This document shows, piece by piece, positions 24,317 through 32,605 of a DNA stretch of 64,000 nucleotides. Below the pieces are notes generated by a model that saw only the letters and a list, made by a program, of their open reading frames with translations, did no database searches and was not told the origin of the DNA. The stretch is from the NCBI GenBank assembly GCA_029202525.1, contig CP119325.1, positions 5,678,001 through 5,742,000 on the forward strand, in the 5' to 3' direction. Numbering within the stretch: the first letter of the stretch is position 1; each line of letters begins with the position of its first letter. The translations under genes and the position numbers were made by a program. The DNA is from Candidatus Pseudomonas phytovorans (GTDB lineage Bacteria; Pseudomonadota; Gammaproteobacteria; Pseudomonadales; Pseudomonadaceae).

Positions 24317-25210
24317 TCAGGACATCGCAGTATCCATCACCATCATCAGACAGAAGCCGATACACAGCCCCAGGCTGGCCAAGCGATGATGGCCGTTACT
24401 GCGTGATTCCGGGATGATCTCCTGGGTCACTACCAACAACATCGCCCCCGCCGCGCAGGCGAGGCCCAGCGGCAGTAGCAGTTCGGCGATGTTCACCAGC
24501 CAGGCACAGATCACTGCAGCCACCGGCTCGACCAAGCCCGACGCAGCGCCAATAAGGAAGGCATTGAAGCGCGACATGCCTGCGCCGGCCAGGACCAGCG
24601 CAATCACCAGCCCCTCAGGCACATCCTGTAGCGCAATGCCCATGGCCAGGCTGTCGGCGTCAGCCATACCGCCACCGGCCGACACACCAATAGCCATGCC
24701 TTCGGGAATGTTGTGCGCAATGATGGCAATCACAAACAGCCAGATACGCGCAGCGATCACCGGCTGGTTGTCGGTGCCGACCAACGCTTCAGGCGACGCG
24801 CCAGACACCTTGAGGTCAACCAGAAACAGGCACAGCGCCCCGAACAGCAAGCCAGAGCTGATCAGGCCACCCGCGCCCCAAGCGCTGAAACCGATGGACT
24901 GGGCGGCGTCCAGGCCTGGAATGATCAGGGAAAACGCGGTGGCTGCCAGCATCACCCCGGCGCCGAAGCCCAGCAGTGTGTCGGCCAGTGCCACCGGCAT
25001 GTTACGAATGACCAGTACCGGTACCGCCCCCAGCGCCGTCCCCAGTGCGCACAATGCGCCGCCCTCCAGGGCGCGCAACATGCGTGGCTCCAGTTCCAGC
25101 CAGGCAAGGCCACGCGCTACCAACAGCGCGGTGCCCGCCAGCAAAAGCAAAGTCCCAAGCGCCAGACGAAACAGGCGCACACTGCTGACAGACATCACTT
25201 CAGAGCGCAT
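24317..25210 (-). CDS. ZIP family metal transporter
   Basis: Membrane protein of about 297 residues with eight predicted helices. TM4 and TM5 hold the ZIP metal-site motifs HNIPEGMAIG and QDVPEGLVIA. ZIP proteins bring Zn, Fe or Mn into the cytoplasm. In the second motif the usual His is Asp (QDVPEG), a feature of one ZIP subgroup. Starts at 25225 (GTG, overlapping the sodA stop), 25210 or 25195 are all possible; ATG 25210 is a compromise. It is 11 bases after sodA on the same strand, so it should share the Fur-controlled operon, which points to Mn or Fe as the metal. Confidence 0.87.
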   Translation of the reverse strand: MRSEVMSVSSVRLFRLALGTLLLLAGTALLVARGLAWLELEPRMLRALEGGALCALGTALGAVPVLVIRNMPVALADTLLGFGAGVMLAATAFSLIIPGLDAAQSIGFSAWGAGGLISSGLLFGALCLFLVDLKVSGASPEALVGTDNQPVIAARIWLFVIAIIAHNIPEGMAIGVSAGGGMADADSLAMGIALQDVPEGLVIALVLAGAGMSRFNAFLIGAASGLVEPVAAVICAWLVNIAELLLPLGLACAAGAMLLVVTQEIIPESRSNGHHRLASLGLCIGFCLMMVMDTAMS

Positions 25211-25221
25211 ACCGGTCCGAC

Positions 25222-25833
25222 TCACTTCAGGGCTTCAACGTAACGACGTTCCACTTCCGCCCAGTCAATGACGTTGTAGAAAGCACCGATGTATTCCGGA
25301 CGACGGTTCTGGTACTTCAGATAGTAGGCATGCTCCCACACGTCCAGGCCGAGGATCGGCGTGTTGCCGTGCATCAGCGGGCTGTCCTGGTTACCGCTGC
25401 TTTCCACTACCAGGGTTTTCTGCGGCGTCACGCTGAGCCAGGCCCAGCCGCTGCCGAAGCGGGTCAGTGCCGCTTTGGTGAAGGCGTCCTTGAAAGCGTC
25501 GAAACCGCCCAGTTGCGACGAGATGGCCTGCGCCAGCTGGCCCTGAGGCTCACCACCGCCCTCAGGCGACATTACAGTCCAGAACAGGCTGTGGTTGGCG
25601 TGACCGCCGCCATGGTTGGTCACCGCGCCACGCAGGTTTTCTGGCAGTTGCTTGACCGCACCGACCAGCTTTTCCACAGGCCACTCGGCCCACTCGGTGC
25701 CTTCAACGGCAGCATTGAGGCCGTTTACGTAGGTCTGATGGTGCTTGCTGTGGTGGATCTCCATGGTCTGGGTATCGATGTGCGGTTCCAGCGCATTGTA
25801 GGCGTAAGGCAAAGCAGGCAAGGTATGCGGCAT
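25222..25833 (-). CDS. sodA: Superoxide dismutase, Mn type
   Basis: Cytoplasmic superoxide dismutase of 203 residues. Metal ligands are His27 (EIHHSKHH), a His in GGGHANHSLFW, and Asp and His in DVWEHAYY. The Gly-rich GGGHAN segment (rather than the Gln of Fe enzymes) and the GNQDSP segment mark the Mn type. ATG 25833 (MPHTLPALPY) is the standard start. It lies one base after orfX in the order fagA-fumC-orfX-sodA, known in Pseudomonas aeruginosa as an operon induced by iron lack. Confidence 0.95.
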   Translation of the reverse strand: MPHTLPALPYAYNALEPHIDTQTMEIHHSKHHQTYVNGLNAAVEGTEWAEWPVEKLVGAVKQLPENLRGAVTNHGGGHANHSLFWTVMSPEGGGEPQGQLAQAISSQLGGFDAFKDAFTKAALTRFGSGWAWLSVTPQKTLVVESSGNQDSPLMHGNTPILGLDVWEHAYYLKYQNRRPEYIGAFYNVIDWAEVERRYVEALK

Positions 25834-25834
25834 G

Positions 25835-26296
25835 TCAGTGAATTCCGTAGGCATGGGTACTGGGCGCCACGTCCGGCTGGGCAGCGAGGTCGCTGGCCCC
25901 GGCGTTGTGGCGGTTGAGCAGGCGCTCGGTACGTGGGTACTGACCGTACTCGGCGATGAAACTCAGCAGTTCGGTGTAGGTTCGCCCACTGTGGCGCAGG
26001 GCTGCGTCACGCAGCGCCTGGGGCAAGCGCGCCTCCTGGCTGGCCTGCAGCAGCCGCTGGTGAGCGGCACACAGGTAGTCGGCGCTCTCGTGCGGCTGGT
26101 TCAGGCGCAGGTGCAGGTCGGCCAGGTTGTGGTGGGCGATCACAAAGACGGCCACCGCTTCGTCGACGTCATGCCAGCGCTCGAACAGCACCTGGGCCAG
26201 CGCCAGTGCTTGCAGGTAATGTTCCCGGGCGTCTACCAGCTCGCCTTGTTCAAACAGGCGGTTGGCGGTTTCCGTTGTGCGTTTCCAGTGCTGCAT
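25835..26296 (-). CDS. OrfX protein of the fumC-sodA operon
   Basis: A 153-residue, mostly helical protein without cysteines, matching the uncharacterised OrfX located between fumC and sodA in Pseudomonas. The helices (NRLFEQGELVDAREHYLQALALAQVLF, IAHHNLADLHLRLNQPHESADYL) look like tetratricopeptide-type pairs. No function is known. ATG 26296 has GGAG well placed upstream. The stop is one base before the sodA start. Confidence 0.85.
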   Translation of the reverse strand: MQHWKRTTETANRLFEQGELVDAREHYLQALALAQVLFERWHDVDEAVAVFVIAHHNLADLHLRLNQPHESADYLCAAHQRLLQASQEARLPQALRDAALRHSGRTYTELLSFIAEYGQYPRTERLLNRHNAGASDLAAQPDVAPSTHAYGIH

Positions 26297-26324
26297 GGCT
26301 TGTCTCCTGGGCGGTGACGCAGGG

Positions 26325-27701
26325 TCAGATACCGCCGGCGGTGAGTTTTTCCGGGTCCAGCAGCGCTTCCAGCTGGTCACGCGACAGATCGGTATGTTCC
26401 AGCGCCACATCGATGACCGGGCGGCCCTGCTTGTAGGCGGTCTTGGCGATTTCGGCGGCCTTGAGGTAACCGATGATCGGATTCAGCGCAGTGACCAGGA
26501 TCGGGTTGCGCGCCAGGGCTTCCTTGAGCTTGCCCTCGTTGACCTTGAAGCTGGCGATGGCCTTGTCGGCCAGCAAGCGGCTGACGTTGGCCATCAGCTC
26601 GATGCTCTCCAGCAGGTTGCGGGCGATCACCGGCAGCATCACGTTCAACTCGAAGTTGCCAGACTGCCCAGCAATAGCGATGGTCGCGTCGTTACCAATC
26701 ACCTGGGCGGCAACCATGGCAGTGGCCTCCGGGATCACCGGGTTGACCTTGCCTGGCATGATCGAAGAGCCCGGTTGCAAGCCCTCCAGCTCGATTTCGC
26801 CCAGGCCGGCCAGTGGGCCGGAGTTCATCCAGCGCAGGTCGTTGGCGATTTTCATCAGTGCCACGGCAGTGGTCTTTAGCTGGCCAGACAGCGCCACAGC
26901 GGTGTCTTGCGAGCCGATCAGGGCGAACAGGTTCTGCCCAGGGGTGAACTCGACCTGGGTCAGGCCGCTGAGCTGTCGGGCGAAACCGGCTGCGAACTGA
27001 GGGTGGGCGTTGATGCCGGTACCCACGGCAGTGCCGCCTTGGGCCAGCGCCTGCAAGCTGGGCAGGGTAGCTTCGATGTGTCCTTTGGCAGCGTTGATCT
27101 GCGCCGCCCAGCCATCCAGCACCTGACTCATGCGTACCGGCATGGCGTCCATCAAGTGGGTGCGGCCAGTTTTTACATACTGATGCACTTGCGCCGATTT
27201 GGTCTCGATTACCTGTACCAGGTGGCCCAGCGCTGGCAGCAGTTGCTCATGCAGGGCCAGCGCAGCGCTGACATGAATGGTGGTGGGGATGATGTCGTTG
27301 CTGCTCTGCCCACAGTTGACGTGGTCGTTGGCGTTGACCGCGTCACCCAGCACGCGGCTGGCCAGGGTGGCAATCACCTCGTTGGCGTTCATGTTCGAAC
27401 TGGTGCCGGAGCCGGTCTGGAACACATCCACCGGGAAGTGCTGGATGAAGTCTTCCGCCAGCAGTTGCTCGACAGCCTTGACGATGGCCTGGCCCTGCGC
27501 CGCAGACAGTTGCTCCAGCTCGACGTTGGCTTTGGCGGCGGCAGCTTTGGCCAGCAACAAGGCACGAATGAACTGGGCCGGCATGCGCAGGCCGCTGACC
27601 GGGAAATTGTCGACCGCGCGCTGGGTCTGGGCACCGTACAGGGCCTGAGCCGGCACCTGCAGTTCACCCATGCTGTCACGCTCGATACGGGTATCACTCA
27701 T
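26325..27701 (-). CDS. fumC: Fumarate hydratase, class II
   Basis: Iron-free fumarase of 458 residues interconverting fumarate and malate. The class II signature GSSIMPGKVNP is present, as are TGSGTSSNMNANEV and GRTHLMDA. It replaces the Fe-S fumarases when iron is scarce or superoxide is high, which fits the operon with sodA and the Fur box. ATG 27701 gives MSDTRIERDSMGE; the frame overlaps the end of fagA by 8 bases. Confidence 0.97.
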   Translation of the reverse strand: MSDTRIERDSMGELQVPAQALYGAQTQRAVDNFPVSGLRMPAQFIRALLLAKAAAAKANVELEQLSAAQGQAIVKAVEQLLAEDFIQHFPVDVFQTGSGTSSNMNANEVIATLASRVLGDAVNANDHVNCGQSSNDIIPTTIHVSAALALHEQLLPALGHLVQVIETKSAQVHQYVKTGRTHLMDAMPVRMSQVLDGWAAQINAAKGHIEATLPSLQALAQGGTAVGTGINAHPQFAAGFARQLSGLTQVEFTPGQNLFALIGSQDTAVALSGQLKTTAVALMKIANDLRWMNSGPLAGLGEIELEGLQPGSSIMPGKVNPVIPEATAMVAAQVIGNDATIAIAGQSGNFELNVMLPVIARNLLESIELMANVSRLLADKAIASFKVNEGKLKEALARNPILVTALNPIIGYLKAAEIAKTAYKQGRPVIDVALEHTDLSRDQLEALLDPEKLTAGGI

Positions 27702-28086
27702 CATCAAATCCTTGCATCAGTTCATCGGGAGAAATCGACGGCAGCAGACGGCAATTGGCCAACTGCAGGGCGTAGGGCTGCCAACGCTGGTTCTGCTCTT
27801 GGCGGTCGAGGTTGCGCAGGTCCAGCAGCGGGCGCCATGCCTGATCCAGGCACAGGCAGCGCCAGTGCCAGGGCAGCATGCGGTCGCAGGCGGTATCCAG
27901 CAGCAGGCGGAAAGAGGTCAGTGCCACCGTCCATGACGAGGTCTCGGTGCAGCACACCAGATAGCGGCCTTCGGCCAGGTAATGCTCGATCAGGCGCGGC
28001 TCGTCGGGTTCGAGCGCACAGCGGATGCGCCGGCTGAGCCAGCGCCAGTTTTCCAGGTAGGGCAGTTCGCGGAGGACGGGTTTCAT
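27694..28086 (-). CDS. fagA: Fur-associated gene product FagA
   Basis: A 130-residue protein of unknown function at the head of the fumC-orfX-sodA operon, the position of FagA in P. aeruginosa. It is rich in Leu, Trp and Cys (YLVCCTET, LPWHWRCLCLDQAW), with no signal peptide or clear domain. The ATG at 28086 is 25 bases from an excellent Fur box. It overlaps fumC by 8 bases. The name rests on position and overall resemblance. Confidence 0.8.
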   Translation of the reverse strand: MKPVLRELPYLENWRWLSRRIRCALEPDEPRLIEHYLAEGRYLVCCTETSSWTVALTSFRLLLDTACDRMLPWHWRCLCLDQAWRPLLDLRNLDRQEQNQRWQPYALQLANCRLLPSISPDELMQGFDDE

Positions 28087-28111
28087 GTGAACATCATCGC
28101 CGGAGTTGCTG

Positions 28112-28130
28112 GATAATGATATTCATTATT
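28112..28130. promoter_or_regulatory. Fur box upstream of fagA
   Basis: The 19 bases GATAATGATATTCATTATT match 17 of 19 positions of the consensus Fur box (GATAATGATAATCATTATC). The site is 25 bases upstream of the fagA start, in the 129-base gap between pmbA and fagA. It implies repression of fagA-fumC-orfX-sodA and the ZIP gene when iron is plentiful. Confidence 0.9.
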
Positions 28131-28171
28131 AAGTGATAAATAGAATCACTTCAAGTGGGGAGTGATGAAAG

Positions 28172-28196
28172 AAAAAACCCGGCGCGGGGCCGGGTC
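28172..28196 (-). terminator. Rho-independent terminator of pmbA
   Basis: ACCCGGC (28177-28183) pairs with GCCGGGT (28189-28195). On the minus strand, reading out of pmbA, the hairpin is followed by six T. Confidence 0.88.
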
Positions 28197-28215
28197 TTGT
28201 ATTTCATGAAAATTT

Positions 28216-29562
28216 TTAGCTGCCGGCGACCGTCATCCGTTCGATCAGCACCGACCCTGTATGAATGTTGCTGCGGGTCTCAAGATCGCTACCAATCGCA
28301 ACTATTTGCTGGAACATATCCTTCATATTGCCGGCAATGGTCACTTCCTGCACGGCATGCTGGATTTCGCCATTTTCGACCCAGAAGCCGGCTGCACCAC
28401 GGGAGTAATCACCCGTCACCATGTTCAGGCCATGCCCCATCAACTCGGTGACCAGCAGCCCGCGGCCCATTCGGCGGATCAGTGCTGCCTGGTCTTCGAC
28501 ACCGTGAGTGACGAACAGGTTGTGCACACCGCCAGAGTTGGCCGTGCTTGGCAATCCCAGCTTACGCCCGGAATAGGTGCCCAGCAGGTACGACACCAAC
28601 TCGCCTTTGTCGACGAACGGCTTGGCATAGGTGGCCAGGCCATCACCGTCGAACGCGGCGCTGCCCAACGCGCGCGGAATGTGCGGGCGCTCGTCGAGAG
28701 TCAACCAGGACGGGAACAGACGCTGGCCAATGGTCCCTTCAAGGAACGACGACTTGCGGTAAAGATTGCCGCCGGAAATGGCCGAGAGGAAGCTGCCGAA
28801 CAGGCCGCCGGCCAGTTCGGCAGAAAACAGCACTGGCACCTCGCAGGTAGGTACGGGACGCGCGCCCAGGCGGCTGGCTGCGCGCTGGGCAGCGCGCACA
28901 CCGATGCTGCGCGGGTCAGCCAGCAGGTCGCCCTGGCGGTTCACGTCGTACCAGTAGTCACGCTGCATCTGCCCATCGCCTTCAGCGATCATCACGCAGC
29001 TCAGGCTGTGCCGGGTCGAAGCGTAACTCCCGATGAAGCCATGGCTGTTGCCATACACGCGGCAGCCTTGGTGGGTATTGAGTGTGGTGCCGTCGGCATT
29101 GAGGATGCGCGGATCGGCGTCAAACGCCGCCGCCTCGCAGGCCAGGGCCATCTCGATGGCCTTTTCGGGTTCGATAGCCCAGTCGTGGTAGAGGTCCAGA
29201 TCCGGGATTTCCCGGGCCATCAACGCGGCGTCGGCCAGCCCGGAACATTCGTCCTCGGAGGTGTGTTTGGCGATCGCCAGGGCTGCAGCGACGGTTTCGC
29301 GGATCGCGTCCGGGCCACTGGCCGAGGTGCTGGCCGAACCTTTGCGCTGGCCAACGTACAGGGTGATACCAAAGCCCTGGTCGCGGTTGAACTCGACCGT
29401 TTCGACCTCACGCTGGCGTACCGTGGTGGACAGGCCCTGCTCCAGCGACACCGCCACTTCGCAGGCACTGGCCCCTTGGCGCTTCGCCTCGGCAATAATC
29501 TGCTCGACCTGCTCCTGCAATGCTGGCAGGTCTTTCGGACCTACGCTCTGGACTGCACTCAT
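28216..29562 (-). CDS. pmbA: Metalloprotease-related protein PmbA/TldE
   Basis: TldD/PmbA family protein of 448 residues, the partner of TldD in a heterodimer that degrades small unfolded peptides and matures microcin B17 and CcdA in E. coli. PmbA lacks the zinc motif; TldD (upstream genes, this window) carries it. Features are YVGQRKGSASTS, GSYASTRHSLSCVMIAEGDG and the C-terminal NLFVTHG and GDYSRGAAGFWVENG. ATG 29562 has GGAGAG in front. It is divergent from darP. Confidence 0.93.
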   Translation of the reverse strand: MSAVQSVGPKDLPALQEQVEQIIAEAKRQGASACEVAVSLEQGLSTTVRQREVETVEFNRDQGFGITLYVGQRKGSASTSASGPDAIRETVAAALAIAKHTSEDECSGLADAALMAREIPDLDLYHDWAIEPEKAIEMALACEAAAFDADPRILNADGTTLNTHQGCRVYGNSHGFIGSYASTRHSLSCVMIAEGDGQMQRDYWYDVNRQGDLLADPRSIGVRAAQRAASRLGARPVPTCEVPVLFSAELAGGLFGSFLSAISGGNLYRKSSFLEGTIGQRLFPSWLTLDERPHIPRALGSAAFDGDGLATYAKPFVDKGELVSYLLGTYSGRKLGLPSTANSGGVHNLFVTHGVEDQAALIRRMGRGLLVTELMGHGLNMVTGDYSRGAAGFWVENGEIQHAVQEVTIAGNMKDMFQQIVAIGSDLETRSNIHTGSVLIERMTVAGS

Positions 29563-29670
29563 GGTTCTCTCCACTCAAATTCTGCGTTCGGCGAGGGTCA
29601 TTCTACGACCGGGCCGGACAAGCGGCCCCCGACTGGTTATCATGGCGGCGATTTCTAGCGGACTGCCACC

Positions 29671-30189
29671 ATGGTTGATTCAAACGACGCCTTCGACGGC
29701 GAAAAAAGCAAAACCCAGATCAAGCGCGAACTGCATGAACTGGTCGAACTCGGCGAGCGCCTTACCACACTCAAAGCCGATACCCTTGCACGCCTGCCGT
29801 TGACCGACGAGCTGCGCAAAGCCCTGGCCGAAGCCAGCAAGCACACCGCTCACGGCGCCCGCAAACGCCACATGTCGTTTGTCGGCAAGCTCATGCGCGT
29901 GCAGGACCTGGATGCCATCCATGCCTTGCTTGAGCAGATGGACAGCTCGACCCGCCAGTACAACGAGCGCTTCCACGGCCTGGAGCGCTGGCGCGACCGG
30001 TTGATCGACGGTAACGACGAAGACCTTGAGCGCTTCGTCAAGGAGTACCCCGATACTGATCGCCAGCAAATGCGCTCGCTGATCCGCCACGCGCAACACG
30101 AGAAGGCGCGGAACAAGCCGCCGGCCGCCATGCGCAAGGTGTTCAAGTACATCCGCGACCTCGACGAGATGCAGCGCGGCTTGCGCTGA
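29671..30189 (+). CDS. darP: Ribosome biogenesis factor DarP (YjgA)
   Basis: DUF615 family protein of 172 residues, a 50S subunit assembly factor acting at a late step. It is all-helical and charged: KSKTQIKRELHELVELGERL near the start and RQQMRSLIRHAQHEKARNKPP near the end. It lies between the divergent pmbA and the convergent tldD, as in many Pseudomonas genomes, and is followed by a REP element. Confidence 0.92.
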   Translation: MVDSNDAFDGEKSKTQIKRELHELVELGERLTTLKADTLARLPLTDELRKALAEASKHTAHGARKRHMSFVGKLMRVQDLDAIHALLEQMDSSTRQYNERFHGLERWRDRLIDGNDEDLERFVKEYPDTDRQQMRSLIRHAQHEKARNKPPAAMRKVFKYIRDLDEMQRGLR

Positions 30190-30200
30190 TAAACCGGGCC

Positions 30201-30286
30201 CCTGTGGGAGCGGGCGTGCCCGCGAACACCGGCGAAGCCGGTGCCATGCACCGCGTCGCCTGCTTCGCGGGCACGCCCGCTCCCAC
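30201..30286. repeat. REP-type inverted repeat 3
   Basis: Arms 30201-30226 and 30264-30286 with the GGGAGCGGGCGTGCCCGC core. The loop holds a smaller perfect hairpin (ACCGGCGAAGCCGGT at 30228-30242). It sits between the convergent darP and tldD. Confidence 0.92.
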
Positions 30287-30303
30287 ATTGGTCCCCGTGA
30301 CCA

Positions 30304-31743
30304 TTACGCTCCGGTACCGCCCACGGTAATCGCATCCAGCTTCAAGGTAGGCTGCCCTACGCCCACCGGCACCGACTGCCCGTCCTTGCCGCACGTCCCT
30401 ACCCCGCTATCCAGCGCCAGGTCGTTGCCGACCATCGACACCCGGCTCATCGCCTCCGGACCGTTACCGATCAGGGTCGCCCCTTTGACCGGAGCAGTAA
30501 TCTTGCCGTCTTCGATCAGGTAGGCCTCACTGGTCGAGAACACGAACTTGCCGCTGGTAATGTCCACCTGGCCACCGCCCAGGCTGGCGCAGTAGATACC
30601 CTTTTTCACAGACGCGATGATTTCCTGCGGGTCGCTTTCGCCTGCACGCATGTAGGTGTTGGTCATGCGCGGCATCGGCAGGTGCGCGTAGGATTCACGG
30701 CGGCCGTTACCGGTTACCGCCATGCCCATCAGGCGGGCGTTGAGCTTGTCCTGCATGTAGCCTTTGAGCACACCGTTCTCGATCAGCGTGGTGCATTCGG
30801 TCGGGGTGCCTTCGTCATCCACACTCAGCGAGCCACGGCGGCCTTCGAGCGTGCCATCGTCAACGATGGTGCACAGGCTCGATGCCACTTTCTCGCCAAT
30901 ACGGCCGCTGAACGCCGAACTGCCCTTGCGGTTGAAATCACCTTCCAGGCCATGGCCAACCGCCTCGTGCAACAGCACGCCCGACCAGCCGGAGCCCAGT
31001 ACCACCGGCAAAGTGCCGGCAGGTGCCGGGATCGCCTCCAGGTTTACCAGCGCCTGGCGCAAGGCCTCGCGGGCATAACCCATCACCCGTTTCTCGGTGA
31101 AGAAGCGGTAGTCAGTACGCCCGCCACCGCCCTGGCCGCCGCGCTCGCGACGGCCGTTCTGCTCGACGATGACGCTGACGTTGAAGCGCACCAGCGGGCG
31201 CACGTCGGCGGCCAGGCTGCCATCGGCCGCAGCGATCAGGATGCGCTCCCAGACCCCGGCCATGCTCACGCTGACCTGCTGGATGCGCGGATCCAGGGCG
31301 CGGGTGGCGACATCGACACGCTTGAGCAGCTCAACCTTTTCGGCGCGGCTCAGTACATCCAGCGGGTTGTCTGCGGCGTACAGAGCGGTCACTTCCTGGC
31401 TGCGGAAGGCCTGGACCGTGCCGTTCTGCCCGGCGCGGGAAATCGAACGGGCGGCGCGCGCCGCCGAGGTCAATGCCTCAAGGTTGATCGCATTGCTGTA
31501 GGCGAAACCGGTCTTTTCACCAGACTGGGCACGGACGCCCACGCCCTGGTCCAGGTTGAAGCTACCTTCTTTGACGATACCGTCTTCCAGCGCCCAGGTT
31601 TCCGAGATCTGCCCCTGGAAATACAGGTCGGCGGCGTCGATGCCGGGGCCGGCCAACTCACCCAGCACGCTCTGCAGGCTGTCCAGGGTCAAGCCGCCTG
31701 GGGCCAGGAGCTGCTCGCTGACGGTGGATAACATCTGGCTCAT
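30304..31743 (-). CDS. tldD: Metalloprotease TldD
   Basis: Zinc metalloprotease subunit of 479 residues, partner of PmbA/TldE. The zinc motif HEAVGHGLEGDF is present in LLHEAVGHG. Other pieces are YFQGQISETWALEDGIVKEG, GVGVRAQSGEKTGFA and MPRMTNTYMRAGE. ATG 31743 is 2 bases after the nitrilase stop, so it belongs to the rng-yhdP-nitrilase-tldD stretch. Confidence 0.96.
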   Translation of the reverse strand: MSQMLSTVSEQLLAPGGLTLDSLQSVLGELAGPGIDAADLYFQGQISETWALEDGIVKEGSFNLDQGVGVRAQSGEKTGFAYSNAINLEALTSAARAARSISRAGQNGTVQAFRSQEVTALYAADNPLDVLSRAEKVELLKRVDVATRALDPRIQQVSVSMAGVWERILIAAADGSLAADVRPLVRFNVSVIVEQNGRRERGGQGGGGRTDYRFFTEKRVMGYAREALRQALVNLEAIPAPAGTLPVVLGSGWSGVLLHEAVGHGLEGDFNRKGSSAFSGRIGEKVASSLCTIVDDGTLEGRRGSLSVDDEGTPTECTTLIENGVLKGYMQDKLNARLMGMAVTGNGRRESYAHLPMPRMTNTYMRAGESDPQEIIASVKKGIYCASLGGGQVDITSGKFVFSTSEAYLIEDGKITAPVKGATLIGNGPEAMSRVSMVGNDLALDSGVGTCGKDGQSVPVGVGQPTLKLDAITVGGTGA

Positions 31744-31745
31744 AG

Positions 31746-32597
31746 TCACTCCGAGGTGTGCGCAGGCCGCAACGCGCCCTGCGAGAAAAAGCGCCGGTGC
31801 GATACCACCGGCATGCGCGCCCGGATGGACGCTTGTTCATCAATGTCGCGCTCGGCAAGCAGTACCGCTTCGCCTTGCGCCTGTTCTGCGACGATGCGCC
31901 CCCAAGGGTCGACGATCGCCGCATGGCCGTGGGTTTCCCGAGGGCCTGGGTGCGTGCCGCCCTGCGCCGCAGCCAGCAGGTAACACTGGGTTTCGATCGC
32001 GCGGGCGCGTACCAGCACCTCCCAATGCGCCGCGCCTGTCACGGCAGTAAAGGCCGCTGGCGCCGTGATCAGTTCCGCGCCAGCCGCGCGCAATTCGCTG
32101 TACAGCTCAGGGAAGCGCAAGTCGTAGCACACGCTAAGCCCCAGCCGCCCAACCGGCGTGTCAGCCACCACCACTTGGGCGCCATGGGCGTAATCGTCCG
32201 ACTCACGGTAGCGACCGCGGTTGTCGGCAACGTCCACGTCGAACAGATGCAGCTTGTCATAGCGTGCCGCCACCTCGCCGTTTTCGTCGATCAGCAGCGA
32301 GCAGGCATGGGCCTTGGCCTCGGGCCGGCCAACCGGAGGCAGAGGCAAAGTACCGGCGACAATCCATAACTTGAGGTCGCGGGCGGTGCGTTTCAACCAT
32401 GGAAGGATCGGCCCTTCGCCCAACGCTTCTGCGCGGCCGATGGCTGCGGCATCCTTGCGGCCCATGGCGGCGAAGTTTTCTGGCAGCACCGCCAGTCGTG
32501 CCCCACCGAGCGCGGCCTGCTGCAACAGGGCACCGGCACGCTGCAGGTTGGCCAGCACATCGTCTTGGCTGACCATCTGGATTACCGCTGCCTTCAT
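31746..32597 (-). CDS. Carbon-nitrogen hydrolase (Nit1/Nit2-like)
   Basis: Nitrilase-superfamily amidase of 283 residues. The catalytic triad appears as Glu in VLPENFAAMG, Lys in YDKLHLFDVDV and Cys in SVCYDLRFPEL. It resembles bacterial homologues of Nit1/omega-amidase, which repair deaminated glutathione or hydrolyse omega-amides; the precise substrate cannot be read here. No signal peptide. It lies between yhdP (8 bases) and tldD (2 bases), a common neighbourhood in Pseudomonas. Confidence 0.92.
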   Translation of the reverse strand: MKAAVIQMVSQDDVLANLQRAGALLQQAALGGARLAVLPENFAAMGRKDAAAIGRAEALGEGPILPWLKRTARDLKLWIVAGTLPLPPVGRPEAKAHACSLLIDENGEVAARYDKLHLFDVDVADNRGRYRESDDYAHGAQVVVADTPVGRLGLSVCYDLRFPELYSELRAAGAELITAPAAFTAVTGAAHWEVLVRARAIETQCYLLAAAQGGTHPGPRETHGHAAIVDPWGRIVAEQAQGEAVLLAERDIDEQASIRARMPVVSHRRFFSQGALRPAHTSE

Positions 32598-32605
32598 GGG
32601 TACTC

